Below are positions 1-5,541 of a stretch of DNA of 19,019 bases, in pieces. Source of the stretch: an uncultured Eubacteriales bacterium. GTDB lineage: Bacteria; Bacillota; Clostridia; Oscillospirales; Oscillospiraceae. Position numbers and translations under genes: made by a program. The stretch spans positions 1-19,019 of the forward strand of contig CAKTJM010000019.1 of the NCBI GenBank assembly GCA_934567745.1, in the 5' to 3' direction. Position 1 is the stretch's first letter. Each line of letters opens with the position of its first letter. The notes below the pieces were generated by a model. The model was given only the letters and a program-made list of their open reading frames with translations. It made no database searches and was not told the DNA's origin.

Positions 1-110
1 CTGGGACTCGCCAAGAGCCGCCTTCGGCGGTCAGTCGCTTCCATGGCGCCTGCGGGCGCTCATCTGCGAGGCTTTTTCGACACGCTGCTCGTTTTATCTC
101 GATGGGATCG
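1..110. repeat. Hairpin-rich intergenic element downstream of the zinc-ribbon gene
   Basis: This gene-free stretch holds two strong hairpins: CCGCC-TTC-GGCGG at 18-30, inside an outer GACT/AGTC pairing, and GCGCC-TGCG-GGCGC at 46-59, inside ATG/CAT and TCGC/GCGA pairings. The 14-mer at 46-59 occurs again at 11734-11747. Its surroundings (CTCGCC, then a CCG-N-CTTCG-N-CGG hairpin, a TCGC, and a later run of T) resemble the order of elements at 11636-11760. It lies just past the stop codon of the reverse-strand gene and may help end that transcript, but there is no clean U-tract after the stems on that strand. Dispersed repeat is an inference from two copies only. Confidence 0.4.
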
Positions 111-114
111 CCGA

Positions 115-2247
115 TCACCACAGGCAGGTGACGCTGCACGTCAGGGTCTGCCCATCGACGGTCGCCGTGATGGTCGCGCTGCCCTTGGCGACGGCGGTGA
201 CGGTGCCGTCCGTGCCGACGGTCGCGATGTCGGGCTGGTCGCTGCTCCACGTCACGGCGCTCTCCGTGCCGGTCACCTGGAGCTGGTTCGTCTTCCCCGC
301 CGCGTCCAGCGTGATCTGGGTCGCGCTCAGGGTCGGACCGGTCGGGGCCGGGGGCTCCGTGGTCCAGGCGCAGGTGACGGTGCAGGTGGCCGACAGGCTC
401 TCGCCCACGGTCGCCGTGATGGTCGCCGTGCCGGGGGCCACGGCGGTCACGAGACCGGTCTCGTCCACCGTCGCGACGGCCTCGTCGCTGGTGGTCCAGG
501 TCACGGTCCCGCCGCTGCCGTCGGGCGCGAAGACCGCGGTCAGCTGGGCCGTCGCACCGGACTCGGTCAGGGACAGCTCGGCCTGGTCGAGGGCGACGGA
601 CTCCGGCGCGACGGTGTCGCTCTGGCTGAACAGCCCGCTGAACAGGCCGTTCTGGAAGGTCGGCACCACATAGCGCACCACGATCACGATCGCGGCGATG
701 ATGATGAGGAGCGAGACGATCGCCAGGATGGGCGGACGGCCGCTCTTCTGCTTCTTCTTGGGGCGCGGATGCTGCTGCTCCGCGTGGTGGACCGGCTCCG
801 GCCGCTCGGCGCGGGGCGCGGGCGCGGCGGTGGGCAGCTCGTCCACCGTCGGCAGGACGATCGTGGCCTCCTCGGGGACCACGTCCTCATAGCTCGCCGC
901 ATGGGGCTTCTCGGCGGGCAGCTCGGCCGCTTCCTCCGCGGGGGCGGCCGCCGGCTCCTCGCCGGGGACCTGCCAGGCCCCGCCCTGCATGGGCGCGGCG
1001 GCGGGGATCTCCTCCGCCGCGGGCGCGGCGACGGGCGTCGGCTCCTGGACGGGAGCCGTCTGCTGGGCGGGAGCCGCCTGCTGGACCGGGGCCGCTTCCT
1101 GGACGGGCGCGGCGACCTCTTCGGCCACGGCGGCCTCCACCAGCTCCTCCTCGACGGCCGTGGCGACGGTCGTCTCGGTCTGGTCGATGGGCGGCACGAC
1201 CGGCGTCACGACGGCCTCGGCGGGCGGCGCGACGGGCTTCTTCAGCTGGTCGGCGGAGAGGGTCGGGACGGGGCTGTCGCTGAGCATCCCGCGGATCTCC
1301 CGCAGGAGGGCGTCCAGGTCCTCCTCGCTCTCGACCTTCCCGGCCGCGGGCTGAGCCGCCGTCGGCTGGGCCGGAGCGGCCTGCTGGGCAGGAGCTGCCT
1401 GCTGGGCAGGAGCTGCCTGCTGGACCGGAGCGGTCGGCTGGATGGGCGCGGTCTGGACAGGGGCCGCAGGCGCGGCGGATCCCGCCGCGGTCTGCACCGT
1501 GATGTCTGCGATCGGCTCCACCGGGGCCATGGGGGGCACCGGGGCGTTCTTCAGCTCCTGCACGAAGTCCCAGCGGCTGCGCTCGACGGGATCGGCGGGC
1601 GGCTCGGTCCCCTGGGCGGGCGCCGTCTGCTGGGCGGGGGCCTCCTGCTGGACCGGCGCGGTCTGCGGGGCGGCCTGGCCGGGGGCCTCCGGCTCGGTCG
1701 TGTAGCCGAAGGTCTCGGGCACGGTCACTTCCTCGTACACCGGCGTGGGGGCCGCGGGCTTCGGCGGCTCCATCGTCGCGCGCAGCGCCGCCTCCCGCGC
1801 CAGACGGTCGCGCTCCCGCTTGCGCTCGGCCGCGCGGGCCTCACGCTCGGCGCGGTTGGCCGCGCGCTCCTCGGGGGTCATCTCGCTCGTCTTCTTGCGC
1901 TGGCCGGCGTGGTGGCCGCTCCTGCGGGCAGGATCCGCCGCCGGAGCGGGACGCTTGCGGCGCTCCTCCGGCTGCTCCTCACGGACCGGACGCTCCGGAC
2001 GGGCCGGGCGCTCGCTCCGGTGCTCGGCGCGATGCTCGGTGCGGTGCTCCTCGCGCGGCTCGGGGCGTTTCTTCTTCTCCCCGCCGCCCAGGCGCGAGAA
2101 CAGACCGCCCTTGGCGGCCTTCTCCGCCTCGGCCTCGCGGCGGCCCGCACTGCAGAAGGGGCAGTGGCTGTATGTCACGGAGTAGTACTCCCCACAGTGG
2201 GGGCACTGCACCGTTTGGCTCTTCAATGTCATCCGTTTGGTTTCCAT
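115..2247 (-). CDS. Zinc-ribbon, repeat-linker, single-TM protein with two C-terminal Big2 domains
   Basis: A 710-residue protein of unknown function. Residues about 15-32 form a zinc ribbon (CPHCGEYY then CPFC). A basic Arg/Glu-rich stretch follows (about 35-160), then a long Pro/Ala/Gln/Val linker with repeats such as PVQQAAPAQQ. One hydrophobic helix lies near residues 505-530 (ILAIVSLLIIIAAIVIVV). Two bacterial Ig-like Big2 domains end the protein, each finishing in a C-x-V-T-C-x-W pattern. The expected topology is a cytoplasmic zinc ribbon with the Big2 domains outside the cell (inferred). The ATG start is well supported by AAGGAGGAT 5-6 bases upstream (2253-2261) and a promoter at 2338-2367. 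It is divergent from the AAA+ ATPase gene. Zinc-ribbon plus Big2 architectures occur in uncharacterised Clostridia proteins. The long antisense open frame over this gene is a GC artefact. Confidence 0.85.
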   Translation of the reverse strand: METKRMTLKSQTVQCPHCGEYYSVTYSHCPFCSAGRREAEAEKAAKGGLFSRLGGGEKKKRPEPREEHRTEHRAEHRSERPARPERPVREEQPEERRKRPAPAADPARRSGHHAGQRKKTSEMTPEERAANRAEREARAAERKRERDRLAREAALRATMEPPKPAAPTPVYEEVTVPETFGYTTEPEAPGQAAPQTAPVQQEAPAQQTAPAQGTEPPADPVERSRWDFVQELKNAPVPPMAPVEPIADITVQTAAGSAAPAAPVQTAPIQPTAPVQQAAPAQQAAPAQQAAPAQPTAAQPAAGKVESEEDLDALLREIRGMLSDSPVPTLSADQLKKPVAPPAEAVVTPVVPPIDQTETTVATAVEEELVEAAVAEEVAAPVQEAAPVQQAAPAQQTAPVQEPTPVAAPAAEEIPAAAPMQGGAWQVPGEEPAAAPAEEAAELPAEKPHAASYEDVVPEEATIVLPTVDELPTAAPAPRAERPEPVHHAEQQHPRPKKKQKSGRPPILAIVSLLIIIAAIVIVVRYVVPTFQNGLFSGLFSQSDTVAPESVALDQAELSLTESGATAQLTAVFAPDGSGGTVTWTTSDEAVATVDETGLVTAVAPGTATITATVGESLSATCTVTCAWTTEPPAPTGPTLSATQITLDAAGKTNQLQVTGTESAVTWSSDQPDIATVGTDGTVTAVAKGSATITATVDGQTLTCSVTCLW
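1373..1426. repeat. 18-bp tandem repeat, three units, coding for AAPAQQ-type hexapeptides
   Basis: Three adjacent 18-bp units (1373-1390, 1391-1408, 1409-1426) built on GGAGCTGCCTGCTGGGCA. The first differs at one base and the last at its 3' end. They lie inside the reverse-strand zinc-ribbon/Big2 gene and encode its Ala-Pro-Ala-Gln-Gln linker repeats. Related diverged units occur at about 1050-1110 and 1620-1670. The frame is kept because the unit is a multiple of three, so the linker could vary in length between strains (inference). Confidence 0.8.
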
Positions 2248-2337
2248 TCGGGATCCTCCTTATGGCTGGCCCGGGCGGCGGTCGGAGGGCGGTCCGTCCG
2301 GGTCTGGGGGCAGATGGCCCCCGGATACATTCATGGT

Positions 2338-2367
2338 ATTGTACCACAGTTCGACGAAAGCCGTCAA
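2338..2367 (-). promoter_or_regulatory. Sigma-A type promoter for the zinc-ribbon/Big2 gene
   Basis: On the reverse strand there is TTGACG (2362-2367), an 18-base spacer, then TACAAT (2338-2343). This predicts a start near 2331 and a leader of about 84 bases. The leader contains a GGGGGC/GCCCCC hairpin before the ribosome binding site. Called from sequence match only. Confidence 0.7.
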
Positions 2368-2407
2368 CCTCCCCCCGCCCCCGACGCCGCCACGAGACCA
2401 CCATATC

Positions 2408-2436
2408 TTGACCGCGCCCGCCGTTTCCCGTATAAT
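2408..2436 (+). promoter_or_regulatory. Near-consensus sigma-A promoter for the AAA+ ATPase gene
   Basis: TTGACC (2408-2413), exactly 17 bases, then a perfect TATAAT (2431-2436). The expected start is near 2443, only about 23 bases before the ATG. It lies back to back with the reverse-strand promoter at 2338-2367. Confidence 0.85.
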
Positions 2437-2465
2437 CAAGTAAAAAAAGTGCAGGAGTGACCGCC

Positions 2466-3908
2466 ATGGACGCCTCTTCCCTCCACAAGGAATACACCGA
2501 GCTCCTCTCCGCCTTCCGCCGCCAGCTGCCGGACCCCGGCCTGCGCGTCGCCGTCAGCCGCGACGCGGACGACTGGGCGCGCCGCTGCGCCCTGGCCGTC
2601 TGGCACGCCGAGGGCGCGCCCCTCACGCCCGGCCACGCGGAGTGCTGGAACGCCATCTACAGCGACGGGACGACCCCGCCGTCGGTCCTCTTCTGGGACC
2701 TCGTGCGGCAGAGCGACGCCGCGACGCACCTGCCCGCGCCGCCCTTCTTCGAGAAGATGCGCCAGTACGACGCCCGCACAGGGCGGAGCGTCTCGCGGCG
2801 CTTCCTCCAGACGCTCGCGCTGCTCCTGCTGCTCTTCGCGTCGGTGGACGGCCGCGTCGGCCCGCACGAGGGCGCAGCGATCCAGAGCTATCTGGACGTC
2901 CTGCGCATCCAGTGCGACAAGGACGGGCTGGCGGGCGACCGCACGCCCTTCTCCGTCGCGCCCTACGTCGCCCACGACCCGGCGGACGCCCCGCTCTGGC
3001 CCGCAGACCGGGATCGGGCCCCGCAGGCGGCGCAGGCCGATCCCGCGCCTCCGCAGGAGCCGGAGGCCCCGCCGGAGCGCTCGCTCGACGAGCTGATGGC
3101 GGAGCTGGACGGCCTGTGCGGCCTGGATCAGGTCAAGCGGGAGGTCCACAGCCTGGTGAACCTGGTGAAGGTCCGGCGGCTGCGCGAGGAGGCGGGCCTG
3201 CCGGTGCCGCCGCTCTCGCTGCACATGGTCTTCCAGGGCAACCCCGGCACGGGCAAGACGACGGTGGCGCGGCTGCTGGGCGGCCTATACAAGGCGATCG
3301 GCGTCCTGCCGAAGGGGCAGCTGATCGAGGTGGACCGCTCGGGCCTGGTGGCCGGGTTCGTGGGCCAAACGGCGATCAAGACGAGCCAGGTCATCGAGAA
3401 GGCGCTGGGCGGGATCCTGTTCATCGACGAGGCCTACGCCCTCACCCCGGACAGCCCCTCCGACTTCGGCGGCGAGGCGATCGAGGTCCTGCTCAAGGGG
3501 ATGGAGGACCACCGGCGGGACCTGGTGGTCATCGTGGCGGGCTACACGGAGCCGATGGAGCGGTTCCTGCACGCCAACCCCGGTCTGGAGAGCCGGTTCA
3601 ACAAGCATCTGGTCTTCGCCGACTACGACGCGGGCCAGCTCATGGAGATCTTCCAGTCGATGTGCCGGAAGAACGGCTACGCCCTCACGCCGGAGGCGGA
3701 GACACAGGCGCGGGCGCGGTTCCAGCAACTCTATGACGAACGGGACGAGAACTTCGGCAACGCGCGCGAGGTCCGCAACGTCTTCGAGACGGCCGTGGCC
3801 CGCCAGGCCGACCGCGTGGCGGCCCTGGCCGCGCCGACGAAGGATGACCTCATGGCCCTCACGGCGGAGGACCTGGGGGTGGAGGAGAACCTCGACCCGC
3901 CTTCGTGA
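2466..3908 (+). CDS. CbxX/CfxQ-type AAA+ ATPase with TerB-like N-terminal region
   Basis: A 480-residue AAA+ ATPase. ATG 2466 is preferred because AGGAG (2453-2457) lies 8 bases before it; the upstream GTG overlaps that site. Residues about 113-145 (LLLLFASVDGRVGPHEGAAI) have the hydrophobic-DG-acidic pattern of TerB-like helical domains. A Pro/Ala linker follows, then the AAA+ core: GLDQVKREV near 220, Walker A GNPGTGKT near 257-264, Walker B ILFIDEAYAL near 317-326, and a C-terminal GNAREVRNVFE motif near 437-447. The core matches the CbxX/CfxQ/SpoVK family, hexameric remodelling ATPases that include Rubisco activase CbbX and sporulation protein SpoVK. SpoVK-type proteins are usually near 300 residues, so the N-terminal half is an addition. 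The substrate is unknown. It is divergent from the zinc-ribbon/Big2 gene, which makes a shared role possible but unproven. Confidence 0.88.
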   Translation: MDASSLHKEYTELLSAFRRQLPDPGLRVAVSRDADDWARRCALAVWHAEGAPLTPGHAECWNAIYSDGTTPPSVLFWDLVRQSDAATHLPAPPFFEKMRQYDARTGRSVSRRFLQTLALLLLLFASVDGRVGPHEGAAIQSYLDVLRIQCDKDGLAGDRTPFSVAPYVAHDPADAPLWPADRDRAPQAAQADPAPPQEPEAPPERSLDELMAELDGLCGLDQVKREVHSLVNLVKVRRLREEAGLPVPPLSLHMVFQGNPGTGKTTVARLLGGLYKAIGVLPKGQLIEVDRSGLVAGFVGQTAIKTSQVIEKALGGILFIDEAYALTPDSPSDFGGEAIEVLLKGMEDHRRDLVVIVAGYTEPMERFLHANPGLESRFNKHLVFADYDAGQLMEIFQSMCRKNGYALTPEAETQARARFQQLYDERDENFGNAREVRNVFETAVARQADRVAALAAPTKDDLMALTAEDLGVEENLDPPS

Positions 3909-4028
3909 CACTCGTTCCCCCTATACGACGCAGCAAAGATTCGGGAAGGCCCGCGGCAAAAGCAGGTCTTCTCGGATCTTCTATCCTTTTCGATACAGCT
4001 CCCAGATCGTTCCTGTCCGAGTCCCTCT
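3909..4028. other. Short convergent intergenic gap, no terminator seen
   Basis: Between the forward ATPase gene and the reverse Xre-type gene I find no convincing stem-loop with a T run and no promoter on either strand. Base composition falls here from GC-rich to roughly even. This marks the left edge of the AT-richer patch that continues to about 4700. Confidence 0.5.
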
Positions 4029-4253
4029 TTACTCGAATATCTCCTCATAGCTCGCTTTCAAGATATCTCTCAGCGCAATGATCTCATCGGGATAGACATG
4101 CCGTTGCCCTACTTCGATCTTGGCAAGCGCGCTGCGCGTCACATCACAGCCGCGTACTTGCAGCTGTGCGGCCGTGACTTCCTGCGTCAGCTTTGCCCTC
4201 TCTCGCAGTCTCCGGATGTTCTGTCCTACCCGGCGTTCTACCTCCACGTTCAT
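4029..4253 (-). CDS. Small Xre-family helix-turn-helix regulator
   Basis: A 74-residue protein that is almost entirely one Cro/C1-type helix-turn-helix domain (about residues 8-68). The pattern includes VGQNIRRLRERAKLTQEVTA, then a recognition-helix region TRSALAKIEVGQRHVYPDEI and an ALRDILKAS helix. The 'TQEVTAAQL...DVTRSALAKIE' layout has a longer than usual gap between the two HTH helices, as in some phage and plasmid repressors. The ATG is supported by GAGGGG about 8 bases upstream. It is divergent from the two-TM protein gene, with a perfect 28-bp palindrome and a related site in between, so it is probably the local autorepressor (inferred). No inducer or effector domain is present. Codon and base use are clearly less GC-rich than in neighbouring genes. 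Confidence 0.85.
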   Translation of the reverse strand: MNVEVERRVGQNIRRLRERAKLTQEVTAAQLQVRGCDVTRSALAKIEVGQRHVYPDEIIALRDILKASYEEIFE

Positions 4254-4268
4254 CTCGACATCCCCTCA

Positions 4269-4286
4269 TGCACCTATATCGGAACA
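4269..4286. promoter_or_regulatory. Imperfect second operator-like site upstream of the Xre gene
   Basis: TGCACCTATATCGGAACA keeps one arm and the centre of the perfect palindrome at 4323-4350 (TGCACCTATAT-GG shared) but has a degenerate right arm. It begins 16 bases upstream of the Xre start codon, a sensible place for autoregulation. The role is inferred from similarity alone. Confidence 0.5.
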
Positions 4287-4293
4287 TTTTCTG

Positions 4294-4322
4294 TTGACAT
4301 CATTATAGGAACGTGTTATGAT
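4294..4322 (+). promoter_or_regulatory. Near-consensus sigma-A promoter for the two-TM protein gene
   Basis: A perfect TTGACA (4294-4299), 17 bases, then TATGAT (4317-4322). Transcription would start near 4328-4330, inside the 28-bp palindrome. On the other strand a TATAAT (4302-4307) lies in the spacer and could serve the divergent Xre gene, though it has no good -35 element. The two promoters would then overlap. Confidence 0.85.
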
Positions 4323-4350
4323 GGATTTGCACCTATATAGGTGCAAATCC
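4323..4350. promoter_or_regulatory. Perfect 28-bp palindromic operator
   Basis: The left arm GGATTTGCACCTAT is matched exactly by the right arm ATAGGTGCAAATCC, with no spacer. It begins at the base after the -10 box and covers the predicted start site and early leader, so a bound repressor would block initiation. The divergent Xre-type protein is the obvious candidate binder. The same sequence could also form a hairpin in the 5' leader RNA, just before the AGGAG ribosome binding site (4355-4359). Confidence 0.85.
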
Positions 4351-4367
4351 AGAAAGGAGAAAGTAAT

Positions 4368-4577
4368 ATGAGTAAAGTCATCGGCCCCCTTCTCGCTCTT
4401 GTCGGTGCGATCTGCACGACGATCGGGATCATAAAGAGGACCAGTTGGGAGTATCAACTGGCAGACGAGTTTGGCGCGGCCAGCTCAAGCGTGGAGATCA
4501 TCCTTTGGGCTGGCATCATCATGCTCCTGCTCGGCATCGCTTGTATCATCGGTAACGCAACTGGGGGCGGCGAATGA
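4368..4577 (+). CDS. Small two-TM membrane protein of unknown function
   Basis: A 69-residue protein. ATG 4368 is chosen because AGGAG (4355-4359) lies 8 bases upstream; the upstream in-frame start falls inside the operator. Residues about 4-22 (VIGPLLALVGAICTTIGII) and 44-62 (IILWAGIIMLLLGIACIIG) are hydrophobic helices. They are joined by a 20-residue loop with both charges (KRTSWEYQLADEFGAASSSVE), and the short tail is Gly-rich. I recognise no family. It is governed by a strong promoter with a perfect palindrome at the start site and is divergent from an Xre regulator. A small, tightly repressed membrane protein could be a stress protein, a toxin-like peptide or an immunity factor. The sequence does not decide between these. 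Confidence 0.75.
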   Translation: MSKVIGPLLALVGAICTTIGIIKRTSWEYQLADEFGAASSSVEIILWAGIIMLLLGIACIIGNATGGGE

Positions 4578-4658
4578 CCCGCAGGACGGAAGCCGGTCCA
4601 GCCGCTCTCGTTCATCGCCGCCCGCCGCGACCCGATCGTCCCATGCACGATATGTCTA

Positions 4659-4699
4659 AAAGCGCCCCCAACTCTCCAGTTGAGGGCGCTTTCCTATTT
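4659..4699. terminator. Bidirectional intrinsic terminator after the two-TM gene
   Basis: AAAGCGCCC (4659-4667) pairs with GGGCGCTTT (4684-4692). After one C-A mismatch, CAACT/AGTTG continues the stem to a CTCC loop. A T-rich stretch follows on the + strand and the A run on the 5' side gives T's on the - strand, so it can end both the two-TM transcript and the reverse nucleotidyltransferase transcript. Confidence 0.85.
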
Positions 4700-4710
4700 G
4701 TTATCACTGC

Positions 4711-5010
4711 TCATTTCTCATAGATCGTGACCCCCGTCGTGCGGATCTCCCGTGCGATGCGGGAGCCCGGCTCGATGTGCGACACGTCGAACACGTCCAC
4801 GGGGATCCACGCCGCCTGATGCACGTCCTCCACGAAGCCCACGAACCGCAGGCCCCGCAGATGGCTGTCCACCAACAGGTCGAGGTCGCTCCGCTCCGTC
4901 GCGGTCCCCTTCGCCACCGACCCGAACACGACCGCCCGCGCGATGCCGTACCGATCGAAGACGGGCGCGAGCCTCCGCTGCATCTCGAACACGTTCGGTC
5001 CCTTCTCCAT
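4711..5010 (-). CDS. MntA-like minimal nucleotidyltransferase, no HEPN partner
   Basis: A 99-residue minimal nucleotidyltransferase. ATG 5010 is preferred over the upstream TTG because AGGAGG (5019-5024) lies 8 bases before it. The core has G30-S31, ten residues, then D42-L43-D44, which is exactly the GSx10DxD motif of MntA antitoxins. A third acidic residue, D72 in WIPVDVFDV, fits the metal-binding triad. In HEPN/MNT systems MntA neutralises a HEPN RNase by AMPylation or adenylation of it. No HEPN gene lies on either side here: upstream is the divergent GntR operon and downstream is the terminator and the two-TM gene. It may be a solitary antitoxin, or may modify something else. A promoter at 5035-5063 and the shared terminator make it a single-gene unit. 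Confidence 0.88.
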   Translation of the reverse strand: MEKGPNVFEMQRRLAPVFDRYGIARAVVFGSVAKGTATERSDLDLLVDSHLRGLRFVGFVEDVHQAAWIPVDVFDVSHIEPGSRIAREIRTTGVTIYEK

Positions 5011-5034
5011 CCGCTCCGCCTCCTCTCTCCCTTG

Positions 5035-5063
5035 AGTATACACCAACTCCGCGGCCTTGGGAA
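5035..5063 (-). promoter_or_regulatory. Probable promoter for the nucleotidyltransferase gene
   Basis: On the reverse strand there is TTCCCA (5058-5063), 17 bases, then TATACT (5035-5040). The -35 element is weak. The -10 lies in the 9-mer TGAGTATAC (5033-5041, + strand), which recurs at the -10 of the divergent GntR gene (5114-5122). This suggests both promoters could see the same regulator. Confidence 0.5.
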
Positions 5064-5094
5064 CAGGAAAATGCGGCCCGCGCGCATTTCCCTC

Positions 5095-5123
5095 TTGACG
5101 ATCGCCCCTTCACTGAGTATACT
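5095..5123 (+). promoter_or_regulatory. Sigma-A promoter for the GntR-ABC operon
   Basis: TTGACG (5095-5100), 17 bases, then TATACT (5118-5123). The predicted start near 5129-5130 gives a leader of about 20 bases. That leader lacks a clear Shine-Dalgarno sequence before the ATG at 5150. Confidence 0.75.
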
Positions 5124-5142
5124 GTGTATACCGTACATGTAC
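5117..5142. promoter_or_regulatory. Candidate GntR operator: GTATAC inverted repeat plus GTACATGTAC
   Basis: GTATAC occurs at 5117-5122 and 5126-5131, making an inverted pair with 3 bases between that overlaps the -10 box. A perfect 10-bp palindrome, GTACATGTAC, follows at 5133-5142. The position over the start site of a YtrA-type regulator gene fits autorepression (inferred). Confidence 0.45.
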
Positions 5143-5149
5143 AGAATGG

Positions 5150-5536
5150 ATGATGCACTTGGATATCCTGCTCAACAACCTGGGCGACCGGCCCATCTAT
5201 GACCAGATCTTCACGCAGCTGCGCGACCAGATCCTCTCCGGCGCGCTGGCCCCCGGCCAGGCCCTCCCCTCCATCCGCGCGCTCGCCCGCGACCTCCGCG
5301 TGAGCGTCATCACGACGAAGCGCGCCTACGACGAGCTGGAGGCCGCCGGGCTGCTCACCACCGTCCCCGGCAAGGGCTGCTACGTCGCCGAGGCGGACAC
5401 CGCCCTCCTGCGCGAAGCCAACCTCACCAAGATCGAGGGGCACCTCACCGAGGCCCTCGCCCTCGCCGCCGGGTGCGGCCTGACCGAGGACGATCTCGTC
5501 CGGATGCTCCATCTCCTCAACGATGAAAGGGAATGA
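5150..5536 (+). CDS. GntR-family (YtrA subfamily) transcriptional regulator
   Basis: A 128-residue regulator with the winged HTH of the GntR family. PIYDQIFTQLRDQILSG starts the domain near residue 15, followed by LPSIRALARDLRVSVITTKRAYDELEAAGLL and the wing VPGKGCYVAE. The C-terminal part is a short helical tail (about 80-128). This short form is the YtrA subfamily, which usually controls an adjacent ABC-2 exporter, as here. The start is ATG 5150 or 5153; neither has a strong ribosome binding site, unlike its neighbours. Its stop overlaps an ATGA with the next frame. The likely role is to repress its own operon until an envelope-active compound is sensed (family knowledge plus inference). 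Confidence 0.9.
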   Translation: MMHLDILLNNLGDRPIYDQIFTQLRDQILSGALAPGQALPSIRALARDLRVSVITTKRAYDELEAAGLLTTVPGKGCYVAEADTALLREANLTKIEGHLTEALALAAGCGLTEDDLVRMLHLLNDERE

Positions 5537-5541
5537 TCCTC

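Noticed and set aside
43..2460. An 805-codon open frame on the + strand
   Set aside because: It is the antisense shadow of the reverse zinc-ribbon/Big2 gene. Its product is a Gly/Arg/Leu/Asp-rich string with no domain, and it has no ribosome binding site.
4323..4350. Palindrome considered as an intrinsic terminator or insertion-sequence end
   Set aside because: It has no T run, no loop and no transposase nearby, and it sits exactly on a promoter start site, so an operator fits better.
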